NCBI GenBank assembly: GCA_025057955.1
Contig: JANXER010000009.1
Location: forward strand, 1 to 51,075
Source: Candidatus Methanomethylicaceae archaeon
GTDB lineage: Archaea; Thermoproteota; Methanomethylicia; Methanomethylicales; Methanomethylicaceae
Direction of reading: 5' to 3'
DNA: 51,075 bases
The translations under genes were made by a program, and so were the position numbers. Of this stretch, positions 9,115 to 16,484 are shown one piece after another. The notes under the pieces were generated by a model. It worked only from the letters and a program-made list of their open reading frames with translations, was not told the origin of the DNA and searched no databases. Positions within the stretch are counted from its first letter, which is position 1. Every line of letters begins with the position of its first letter.

Positions 9115-10427
9115 GGAAGTAAACGCTCTGGTGTTCTTGGAAATAGGGTAGCTTCTCTTATATTACTGAGATTTAGTAGCTGCATAGTGAATCGTTCTAT
9201 TCCAAGATTGAATCCACCATGAGGGGGGGCACCATATTTAAAGAATTCTGTAAACCATTGAAGTCCAATTAAGCTCATGCCTTTCTCCTTTATTTGCTCC
9301 ACAATTTTCTCATATCTATGTTCTCTCTGTCCACCTGAGCTTAATTCCAATCCTTTATATATTAAATCAATACTTCTCGCCCATTGCGGATCTTCATCCA
9401 CTTTCATTACATAGAAGGGTTTAATCTTGAAGGGAAATCTATTTACAAAAAAGAAATCTGATTTATATTTCTCCTTAACATATTTTGCAAGTATTACTTC
9501 AGACTCTCTATCATAATCTTCACCAAAAGGAATCTTCTTTCCAAATTCTTCCAATATTTCATATATTTTTGGAAATCTCAATTCTGGAAAAGGCGTACTT
9601 GGAATTTCTATATTTACTTCAAGAATTTCCAATTCTTCACTACATTCTTCTTTTACTTTTAACATAGCCCTTGTTACCAGATTTTCTTCTATTCTCATAA
9701 TATCTTGTTCATCATTAATGAAGCCCATTTCCACAGCGCACCCTCTGTGTTCACACAAATGCCTTGGTGTATGGCTTGGTTCAGCTCTCCAGCTTGGACC
9801 GAGATCATATATTTTATCCATTCCACTTATAACAACAAGCTGCCTATGAAGTTGAGGATCCTGTCTTAAAAAAGCAGTTTTATTGAAATAAACCACAGGG
9901 AATACTTCAGCGCCTCCCTCAGAAGCAGCGCCTATTAAACAAGGAGTAAATACTTTTTGAAATCCTTTCTCCCTTAGATAATCTTCAAAACCTTCCACAA
10001 TCTTCGATTGAATTTTGAATACTGCTAGAACCTCAGGCCTTCTAAGATCGAGAACTCTATAATCCAATCTTGTATCTAAACCTATATCAGTCTTACTTGA
10101 AATTGAAATTGGAAGGGGGGAGATGGGCCTACTTATTATTTCTATTTCATTAGGAATTAACTCTCTACCTTTTGGTGCAATTCTATTTGCCTTTACTATA
10201 CCCTTCACAGCAATTACATACTCCTCCCTTAGCTCATCAGCAATATTCATTAATTCTTGTGGAATAACCCCTCTTTTTGCAGTAATCTGCAATAAGCCCT
10301 CTCTATCTCTTAGAATTATGAATTTTACCCCTCCTAAATCTCTCACTCTATGAACCCATCCAGCTACAACTACCTCCTTACCCTCATCCTCAGGCCTAAT
10401 TTGTGATGTATAATGTGTTCGAAGCAT
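9111..10427 (-). CDS. aspS: aspartyl-tRNA synthetase, archaeal type (possibly non-discriminating)
   Basis: Class IIb synthetase. An N-terminal OB-fold anticodon-binding domain (VVVAGWVHRVRDLGGVKFIILRD) is followed by the catalytic core with FLRQDPQLHRQL, the motif 2 region (GPSWRAEPSHTPRHLCEH) and motif 3 (GGFNLGIERFTMQLL). From memory of studied archaeal enzymes, His in the GWVH position goes with enzymes charging both tRNA-Asp and tRNA-Asn, and Trp with discriminating ones; His is present here. If correct, the cell needs an amidotransferase to form Asn-tRNA. 438 aa is standard. Confidence 0.96.
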   Translation of the reverse strand: MLRTHYTSQIRPEDEGKEVVVAGWVHRVRDLGGVKFIILRDREGLLQITAKRGVIPQELMNIADELREEYVIAVKGIVKANRIAPKGRELIPNEIEIISRPISPLPISISSKTDIGLDTRLDYRVLDLRRPEVLAVFKIQSKIVEGFEDYLREKGFQKVFTPCLIGAASEGGAEVFPVVYFNKTAFLRQDPQLHRQLVVISGMDKIYDLGPSWRAEPSHTPRHLCEHRGCAVEMGFINDEQDIMRIEENLVTRAMLKVKEECSEELEILEVNIEIPSTPFPELRFPKIYEILEEFGKKIPFGEDYDRESEVILAKYVKEKYKSDFFFVNRFPFKIKPFYVMKVDEDPQWARSIDLIYKGLELSSGGQREHRYEKIVEQIKEKGMSLIGLQWFTEFFKYGAPPHGGFNLGIERFTMQLLNLSNIREATLFPRTPERLLP

Positions 10428-10441
10428 ATTCTAATCCTCTA

Positions 10442-10945
10442 CTATTCGAAAACTATGTGAACTACTTCTCCAGCCAACTTCTTTACAATTTCCTCAATTA
10501 ATCCTGCATCCATGGGTATTTTCTTCCTATCGATTTTAGGGATTCTTATTATGCTCTCCCAACTTCCATCAGGAAGCCATACGGTATTAGCACCAATAAC
10601 TCTTGCTGGATATACGAGTTGCTCAAGGAGGCGTTTTATGCTGGAGGTCTTCTCTATTATTCTTATATTTCTCTTCTTATCCATGCTCATTTGCTTCCCT
10701 ATTCTGTTCAATAATGCTCTACTCACCTTACCTCCACAGTTAATCATAACTATAAGCATTTCACCAGTGTCTATAGTCTTTTGAAGAACACAATCCTTTA
10801 TTTGAGGATTCTTTGACTCATATTCAAGGAACCATTTTGTTACTTCCACGTCATCATGAGTTATTTCACCTTTCTCTAATTTCTCCTGACACTTTGGGCA
10901 GAGTATTCCACTTTTTGCACAGAACGAACATACTGGGGTCTTCAA
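10442..10945 (-). CDS. NusA-like KH-domain protein with N-terminal zinc finger
   Basis: A 167-aa protein resembling archaeal NusA-like transcription elongation factors, which are essentially KH domains. The N-terminus has a four-cysteine cluster (CSFC...CPKC). KH-type segments follow: LIVMINCGGKVSRALLNRIGKQM and LEQLVYPARVIGANTVWLPDGS. It starts at a TTG with GGGAGGGTC immediately upstream. It lies between alba and aspS on the same strand (12- and 14-bp gaps), likely one operon. RNA binding is inferred; the exact role is not known. Confidence 0.72.
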   Translation of the reverse strand: MKTPVCSFCAKSGILCPKCQEKLEKGEITHDDVEVTKWFLEYESKNPQIKDCVLQKTIDTGEMLIVMINCGGKVSRALLNRIGKQMSMDKKRNIRIIEKTSSIKRLLEQLVYPARVIGANTVWLPDGSWESIIRIPKIDRKKIPMDAGLIEEIVKKLAGEVVHIVFE

Positions 10946-10957
10946 GACCCTCCCGTC

Positions 10958-11227
10958 CTATTTCATTTTGGCTAAAACGATGCTTATTGAGCTTATCCTC
11001 CTCACATTATCATTGAGCTTTATCTCATCAGTTCCTATGTTTATATCCTTTATTGTAATATCTGTCATGAATTTCTTTCTAACTATTTCAACAACATCCA
11101 CAGCCTTACTAATAGATCTTCCCCTTGCTTTAATTGTTACCTCTTTTGCTCCTTCATGAAAGGCCGTGAGGCATGCTAATACGTAGTTCATTTGTGATTT
11201 CTTGCCAACAAGTATTTCATTGAACAC
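10958..11227 (-). CDS. albA: Alba (Sac10b) DNA/RNA-binding chromatin protein
   Basis: Small dimeric nucleic-acid-binding protein of archaeal chromatin. It contains the Alba core FNEILVGKKSQMNYVLACLTAF...VTIKARGRSISKAVDVVEIVRKKF. The lysine in the VGKK segment corresponds to the region acetylated in Sulfolobus Alba and deacetylated by Sir2; a Sir2 gene lies at 28.8 kb. It starts at a GTG with a GGGGGAAAG element upstream. A TATA-like atttattaaa on the minus strand lies about 40-50 bp upstream of the start. Confidence 0.93.
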   Translation of the reverse strand: MFNEILVGKKSQMNYVLACLTAFHEGAKEVTIKARGRSISKAVDVVEIVRKKFMTDITIKDINIGTDEIKLNDNVRRISSISIVLAKMK

Positions 11228-11296
11228 AAGCTTTCCCCCAAATAAGTCAATCTTGAAAAGTAATGCTTTAATAAATACATTTTGGTTGGACTAAGC

Positions 11297-11306
11297 TTTA
11301 TATATA
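11297..11306 (+). promoter_or_regulatory. TATA box for the Lrp-like regulator gene
   Basis: tttatatata lies about 40 bp upstream of the TTG start at 11343 and about 25 bp upstream of the expected transcription start, in the 115-bp divergent region shared with alba. Confidence 0.6.
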
Positions 11307-11342
11307 AATATCAACTTTGTTTAAGTAAAATTGGGTGATAAT

Positions 11343-11810
11343 TTGTTTATCAGAACTAACATAACAGATAGGAGATTACAAATACTTAGATTATTATTCA
11401 CTATGAGTGAAGGGACAACAGTATTCACAATAAAGAAAACTCAAACAGAATTAGCTAAAGAACTCAAAATAAGCAGACAAGCATTGAACATTCATTTGAG
11501 AAAACTAAAGGAAGAGGGATTAATTAGAACTGGAAGAGGATTTATAGATATAACAAAGGATGCTCTTCAACTTCTTGGCATAGGAACTTCAGAGGCTTTT
11601 GTTTTTCTCAAGGTATTGCCTAAGAGAAGGGAAGAGGTCTACAATAGGGTTAAGGAACTTCCATGCCTAAAGCTCTATAGAGTGACTGGAGAAATTGATT
11701 TGATTGCCGTAGTGCCTCAAGCTCATCTGAATATCTTCTTAGAAAGGGTAGCATCTATAGAAGGTGTGGAGAGAACTTCTTCACATATTATAATCTCAAC
11801 ATTAAAGTAG
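11343..11810 (+). CDS. Lrp/AsnC-like transcriptional regulator
   Basis: A DNA-binding winged helix (TQTELAKELKISRQALNIHLRKLKEEGLI, about residues 35-65) precedes a C-terminal ferredoxin-like sensor segment (SEAFVFLKVLPKRREEVYNRVKELPCLKLYRVTGEIDLIAVV), the arrangement of archaeal Lrp/AsnC or RAM-domain regulators. I place the start at the TTG at 11343, because GGGTGAT occupies the position just upstream; the track start lies on the Shine-Dalgarno side. It is divergent from alba with overlapping promoters, so autoregulation or control of alba is possible. The ligand is unknown. Confidence 0.82.
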   Translation: MFIRTNITDRRLQILRLLFTMSEGTTVFTIKKTQTELAKELKISRQALNIHLRKLKEEGLIRTGRGFIDITKDALQLLGIGTSEAFVFLKVLPKRREEVYNRVKELPCLKLYRVTGEIDLIAVVPQAHLNIFLERVASIEGVERTSSHIIISTLK

Positions 11811-11862
11811 TAAAATTTATTAACCATTAGTTCGCTTGTGTGATAAAAAAAGGTGAAAATTC

Positions 11863-12024
11863 ATGCCAATACAAGATCCTGAGAAACTTAGAATTGCTCA
11901 GCAGCATTTGCTCTATGTTAAGATATGTAGGAAGTGTGGAGCAAGAAATCCAATGTCAGCAGAAAAATGCAGAAGATGTAGAAGTAAAGAACTTCGTCCA
12001 AAAAGAAGAGAATTGAAACGCTAA
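11863..12024 (+). CDS. rpl40e: 50S ribosomal protein eL40 (L40e)
   Basis: A 53-aa ORF missing from the track: MPIQDPEKLRIAQQHLLY, then a four-cysteine zinc knuckle (CRKC...CRRC) and a basic tail ending KRRELKR. This is the archaeal L40e, the counterpart of the ribosomal part of eukaryotic ubiquitin-L40 fusions. AGGTGA lies 6 nt before the ATG. It lies between the Lrp-like regulator and tRNA-Val. Confidence 0.97.
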   Translation: MPIQDPEKLRIAQQHLLYVKICRKCGARNPMSAEKCRRCRSKELRPKRRELKR

Positions 12025-12055
12025 GTTTTTCTGAGATTCTTATATTATGTAATAT

Positions 12056-12146
12056 GGGCCCGTAGTCTAGTCTGGTTAGGACACCTCTGAGGCCTAAGGT
12101 CGCCCTCACACGGCGGAGGTCCGGGGTTCGAGTCCCCGCGGGCCCA
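12056..12146 (+). tRNA. tRNA-Val (CAC) with a probable non-canonical intron
   Basis: Acceptor stem GGGCCCG/CGGGCCC with discriminator A, D arm gtctagtctggttaggac, anticodon arm TCGCC-CTCACAC-GGCGG (anticodon CAC, Val), five-base variable loop aggtc and T arm CGGGG-TTCGAGT-CCCCG. The total is 91 nt, because about 16 extra bases (12083-12098) sit between the D stem and anticodon stem. Without them the tRNA is a normal 75 nt. CCA is not encoded. The alternative reading with the anticodon elsewhere fails, because only this loop has T33 and a proper stem and variable loop. Confidence 0.9.
12083..12098 (+). other. 16-nt insertion (putative intron) at tRNA-Val position 25/26
   Basis: The bases acctctgaggcctaag interrupt the tRNA between D-stem base 25 and base 26; shifting by one base (26/27) is equally possible. 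Archaeal introns outside the anticodon loop are known, notably in Thermoproteales. I could not draw a strict bulge-helix-bulge with a 4-bp centre that restores the expected mature sequence; acct/aggt can pair but would place the cuts wrongly. Confidence 0.65.
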
Positions 12147-12269
12147 TATTAGAACCATTGTAAATATAAAATCCAACCTGAAATTTTTCATAAGCTTACT
12201 CTAATTTATGGCTAACCCACAATATTATATATTCATAGTAAGTTGATAAGAATAAGTGGGGGATTTGAT

Positions 12270-12962
12270 TTGGAATATGAAATAAAATTCAGACCATCAT
12301 ATTCTATGCTTGTGGTTAGATTAAATCCAGGAGAGGCAATTATTGGAGAGGCGGGAGCCATGACCTATATGACTCCAAATATAGCTGTTAGAACTAAAGC
12401 CAGGGAGGGAATTCTTGGATCAATAGGTCTAAAAATTTTAGGAGGGCAATCCTTCTGGATTAATGAGTATACAGCAGTAAATGGTTCAGGAGAAATTGGA
12501 CTTGTCTCAGCTCCACTAGGAGATATTGAGCGCCTTACTCTATCTGAAGATAAGGGCTATATAATTAGAAGAGAATCTTATATAGCTTCTTCACCATCCA
12601 TAGATCTTGATATAAGATGGGAAGGATTTACTAAGGGATTATTTGGACAAGGCCTCTTTATGATTAAGGCTAAGGGAAAAGGTGATTTGTTTATAAATAC
12701 TTTCGGAGCTATAGATAGACATTTATTGAAGGAAGGAGAGACGCTAATAGTGGATAACTTCCATCTTGTTGCCTTCAGTAGCACTTGTAATTATAGAGTT
12801 GAGAAATTTGGCGGATTAAAAGAGACTTTGCTGAGTGGAGAGGGGTTGGTAGTAAGAATTGAAGGACCAGGAGAAGTATTAATTCAAACAAAGAGCATAA
12901 GGGAATTTATTGAATGGCTTTGGAGCTTCATAGAGCCCATGATCAGATCAAGAGCTCGATGA
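12270..12962 (+). CDS. TIGR00266/AIM24 family protein
   Basis: Beta-rich protein of unknown function related to mitochondrial AIM24. Family features are the opening YEIKFRPSYSMLVVRLNPGEAIIGEAGAMTYMTPNI and the glycine-rich FTKGLFGQGLFMIKAKGKGDLFINTFG. The TTG at 12270 (MEYEIKF, 231 aa) matches the family N-terminus and has GGGGGATTT upstream; the track start lies nine codons too early. A TATA-like tattatatatt occurs near 12223. It is convergent with the DUF434 gene. Confidence 0.85.
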   Translation: MEYEIKFRPSYSMLVVRLNPGEAIIGEAGAMTYMTPNIAVRTKAREGILGSIGLKILGGQSFWINEYTAVNGSGEIGLVSAPLGDIERLTLSEDKGYIIRRESYIASSPSIDLDIRWEGFTKGLFGQGLFMIKAKGKGDLFINTFGAIDRHLLKEGETLIVDNFHLVAFSSTCNYRVEKFGGLKETLLSGEGLVVRIEGPGEVLIQTKSIREFIEWLWSFIEPMIRSRAR

Positions 12963-12963
12963 T

Positions 12964-13626
12964 TCATATCAATATTTCCGAGAGATCATATACCTTTATG
13001 TTTAATTTTTTAATGATGTAACCTGCAAAATCAAATATTCTTTTTGCTTTTTCTATAATAATAGAATCGCTTGTAGCAACAATTCCATCAGAGGATATAA
13101 GTTCATAATCAGGAGATTGAACAGTCTTAGCTTCTCCTTCAATATTAATTTCATTTAGAAGTTTTCTTACGATTGCTGCAATCTCACCGCTTCTGCTTAT
13201 TTGTTGTTCAAAAAAGAATATAACATTTTCAGGCTTAAGCTGAGAAATGAAAGAGATTATTAGTCTTAAATTTGTAAGTATATCTTCATGTTTTATAGCT
13301 CCATGAATCTCAGATAAATCTCTAACAATTCCATCATCACAAAGATATACTGGCTGTCCCTTAATAGCACTTATTACTGTCCAAAGAATATTGAAACCAT
13401 CAATTAGAAGCACATTATTTTCTATATGCTCAGGATTTACAAGTTTGGATTTATGAATAATGGATATAGATTCAGGATAAACAGCTCTATATAGCAATAA
13501 GCGCTGTTCCTTATTGAGAAGATATTTATCACCTACAAACCTTATGGAGGCAGATCTATCATAACCTCTGCTCAATAGAAATCGAAGATCTTCTACAGCC
13601 TCCTTCTTTACTTTTAATGGCCTCAT
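12964..13626 (-). CDS. DUF434 family protein
   Basis: A 220-aa archaeal protein matching DUF434 (COG2454). The N-terminal KEAVEDLRFLLSRGYDRSASIRFVGDKYLL is the family hallmark. The middle has NNVLLIDGFNILWTV, reminiscent of PIN/NYN-type nucleases, with later acidic residues (SPDYELIS, GIVATSDSII); nuclease activity is a guess. The ATG start overlaps the leuS stop by 4 bp, so it is probably translationally coupled to leuS. Confidence 0.8.
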   Translation of the reverse strand: MRPLKVKKEAVEDLRFLLSRGYDRSASIRFVGDKYLLNKEQRLLLYRAVYPESISIIHKSKLVNPEHIENNVLLIDGFNILWTVISAIKGQPVYLCDDGIVRDLSEIHGAIKHEDILTNLRLIISFISQLKPENVIFFFEQQISRSGEIAAIVRKLLNEINIEGEAKTVQSPDYELISSDGIVATSDSIIIEKAKRIFDFAGYIIKKLNIKVYDLSEILI

Positions 13627-16484
13627 TCTATATAAATTGCAGGTCTTAATGGTATAGCTTGCTCTGCTTTATTCTTTGGATCATACTCTGCTAAATCTGC
13701 TGATATTATTTTAACCTCACACTTGAAATAGTTCTCAAGAAAAGCTCTATTATTGTTTAAAGTTTCTATTTCATTTAAAGGTCCAATGGAGAGAATTTGC
13801 TTTCTTCGATCTTTTGGCATGGTTATTATTAATTGAGATATGGAATTGAGGAATTTAGCGGCCATTGATCCCTTTGATCTTATCTCTTGATCCTTCATTG
13901 CCTCTCTAAGAAGCATTTTCACATCCACACCTTCCTCTAACAATTGAATCATCTTAATATATGCATTCCATTTCCAATTTGGAGCCACATAGTAATATAT
14001 TCTAGAGGGGGAAATTCCAGTAACTTTAATTATTTCTGAGGAATCTTCTATTACACTCTTTATGAATCCCTCTATTGCCTCAGCCTTATCATCCACAAGA
14101 GATTCATCTAAAGTTGGCCAAGATTCCATAGAAATGAAACTCTTATGCCCATAGGCTTCCCACAACTCCTCACAAAGATGAGGGGCAAATGGTGCAAGAA
14201 GCTTTATTGCCACTTCCATAGTATATTTCACCACACTTTTAGCATTATCAGAGTTCTTTCTCTTCAAATACCATTGTAAATCCTGCATAAGTATGAATAA
14301 TACTAAGTGAATAGCCTCTCTAACTCTCAAAGACTCCATGGCTAAGGTTACTTGAGATATTAGACGCTGAACTCTGCTGAGCATCCATCTATCTACTTGA
14401 TCTAAATAATTCTTATCTATTGGAGGAGCTTTTGAATACTCAAGTGCAAAATTATAGAATTCCTGCAGTTTAGACTTTATTGATCTTGCTAGAGAGTCGC
14501 TAAAATCTGCATCTTGTAAAAGTTCAGAGGAGGATAATATAGCGACTCTTAGCGTATCTGCACCATAGGTTCTTAATGCTTTTCTTAGAGGTATTATATT
14601 GCCCAGAGACTTCGACATTTTCCTTCCTTCCATTAGCACACTTCCATTTACCACTATTTGTTTTGGCCATAACTCCTTTGGGAATATTGCTACATGATTG
14701 AAAATAAAGAAGGTAAGATGATTTGGAACAAGATCTCTACCAGAGTGACGACTGTCTAATGGATAGAAATAAAGAAACTCTTTCCTCATTTTTTCCAAGG
14801 TTTCCTTGTTTAAGGAGGATGGATTACCCTTGCCTAAAAATACATAGTCAAATACTTCAGGAGTAAGTAATGAGGCTTCAATTTTTTCCTCGTTTATTAT
14901 TCTAGCGATAGTATAGTAAGCCATATAAATTGTTGAATCTGAGAGGCTTTCTATTATCCAATTTCTATCCCAAGGAAGGGGAGTACCAAGTCCAGCTCTT
15001 CTAGCACAAGCTTTTTCCCTCAGCCAATCTATGATATTTTCGAACTCTTTTCTCATTTCATCGGGAATTATATTCATTTGTGATAGACATTCTCTTGCTA
15101 AATCTTTCCATTCTCTATTTCCATAATTTATGAACCATTGATCTCCAAGGACATTTACAATTATCTTAGAACCACATCTACAATATATTGGACCATTTAT
15201 CACTTCATAGAATTTAAAAGCCTTGTTGCTTTCTAATAAATGCCTCTTAATCTCTTCCCTCGCTCTATTAACTAACATTCCAGCATATTCACCAGTATTT
15301 GGAAGCATTTCACCATTATTGAATTCTTTCAAGTAAAGTTCTTTTGTAGCCTCTTCAGCTTTAGGATCCATTTGATTTTTTACTCCTAATTTTTCTATAA
15401 TTTCTTGTGCAGGTATTCTTGAGAGTTCAGGTGTTCGAATTATAGTTATTGGAGTGAGACTTGATAATATGCTTGAGTCCAATCCATATTTTTTGAGGGA
15501 TTCTGAATGGCTTTGAAGATCTCTTATGGCAAGAAAATCATAAGGAGCATGTGCTGGTACTGACATAACTACGCCAGTAGCATTGTTTGGATCGACAAAT
15601 TCCGCTGGAAGTATGGGGACTTTCCTTCCATCCATTGGATTTATAACATATTTTCCAATTAGAGAAGATCCTTTGATTTTTTTAATTAATACAACATTGG
15701 AAAATTGATGTTTAAGCTTTTCAATAGAGCTTTCGCTAACTATTACTTTCTCTCCATTGATAAGAACTTCAGCATATTCTACTTCAGGATTAATCCATAT
15801 ATTCGTTACACCAAAAATTGTTTCAGGTCTAAGTGTGGCTGCGGGAAGATATTTATCCTCAAATATGAACTTTATGGATATGAATTCTCCTATCTCTGGT
15901 TCAGCATCTCCCTTAGTATCATGTTGTCCAACTGGATTTTTACAGGAGGGGCACCAACCTATTGGATGAGATCCCTTGGTTATGTAATTTTTCTCTCTTA
16001 ATTTATAAAATTGCCATTCTATGAACTTATTATAAGCAGGATCTATTGTAGTAAACTCTCTCCTCCAATCTATTGAATATCCCATCTCTTGCATTCCCAA
16101 CTTCAAATCTTCATGAAAGTACTTTGCAATGCTTATTGGGGAAGTAAAGGTGGTGATTACTTCCTCAGGAACGCCTAAACTCTTGAATTGTTCTATTAGT
16201 TCTTTGTCACCGGATTGTAGTCTCTTGCTTTGAGCGAGAATAGGAGTACCAGTATAGTGAAAAGCCATGGGAAATAATACATTGTAACCTCTCATTCTCT
16301 TATAACGAGCATAGACATCTGTTAAAGTATACGTCCTCGCATGACCTATATGTTGAGGCATATTTGGATAGGGATATGCTACAGTCAAGTAAAACTTAGG
16401 TTTTGATTCCTCAGGATTAGCTTCAAATATACGAGCTTCTTTCCACTTTTTCTGCCATTTCTCCTCTATAGCTCTAAAGTCCAA
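13623..16484 (-). CDS. leuS: leucyl-tRNA synthetase
   Basis: Class Ia synthetase of archaeal/eukaryotic type. It has AYPYPNMPQHIGHARTYTLTDVYARYKRM (HIGH motif, about residue 42), an internal CP1 editing domain, GRKMSKSLGNI (KMSKS, about residue 640) and a C-terminal anticodon domain. 953 aa is typical. It starts at the TTG at 16484 with GGTGAT four bases upstream, inside the alaS 3' end; the two genes overlap by about 11 bp, indicating coupled translation. Confidence 0.97.
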   Translation of the reverse strand: MDFRAIEEKWQKKWKEARIFEANPEESKPKFYLTVAYPYPNMPQHIGHARTYTLTDVYARYKRMRGYNVLFPMAFHYTGTPILAQSKRLQSGDKELIEQFKSLGVPEEVITTFTSPISIAKYFHEDLKLGMQEMGYSIDWRREFTTIDPAYNKFIEWQFYKLREKNYITKGSHPIGWCPSCKNPVGQHDTKGDAEPEIGEFISIKFIFEDKYLPAATLRPETIFGVTNIWINPEVEYAEVLINGEKVIVSESSIEKLKHQFSNVVLIKKIKGSSLIGKYVINPMDGRKVPILPAEFVDPNNATGVVMSVPAHAPYDFLAIRDLQSHSESLKKYGLDSSILSSLTPITIIRTPELSRIPAQEIIEKLGVKNQMDPKAEEATKELYLKEFNNGEMLPNTGEYAGMLVNRAREEIKRHLLESNKAFKFYEVINGPIYCRCGSKIIVNVLGDQWFINYGNREWKDLARECLSQMNIIPDEMRKEFENIIDWLREKACARRAGLGTPLPWDRNWIIESLSDSTIYMAYYTIARIINEEKIEASLLTPEVFDYVFLGKGNPSSLNKETLEKMRKEFLYFYPLDSRHSGRDLVPNHLTFFIFNHVAIFPKELWPKQIVVNGSVLMEGRKMSKSLGNIIPLRKALRTYGADTLRVAILSSSELLQDADFSDSLARSIKSKLQEFYNFALEYSKAPPIDKNYLDQVDRWMLSRVQRLISQVTLAMESLRVREAIHLVLFILMQDLQWYLKRKNSDNAKSVVKYTMEVAIKLLAPFAPHLCEELWEAYGHKSFISMESWPTLDESLVDDKAEAIEGFIKSVIEDSSEIIKVTGISPSRIYYYVAPNWKWNAYIKMIQLLEEGVDVKMLLREAMKDQEIRSKGSMAAKFLNSISQLIITMPKDRRKQILSIGPLNEIETLNNNRAFLENYFKCEVKIISADLAEYDPKNKAEQAIPLRPAIYIE

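Noticed and set aside
12084-12119. Alternative anticodon stem CCTCT/GGAGG (or ACCTC/GAGGT) in tRNA-Val, implying a long canonical intron
   Set aside because: The resulting loop lacks U33 and leaves almost no variable loop, whereas TCGCC-CTCACAC-GGCGG gives a complete tRNA.
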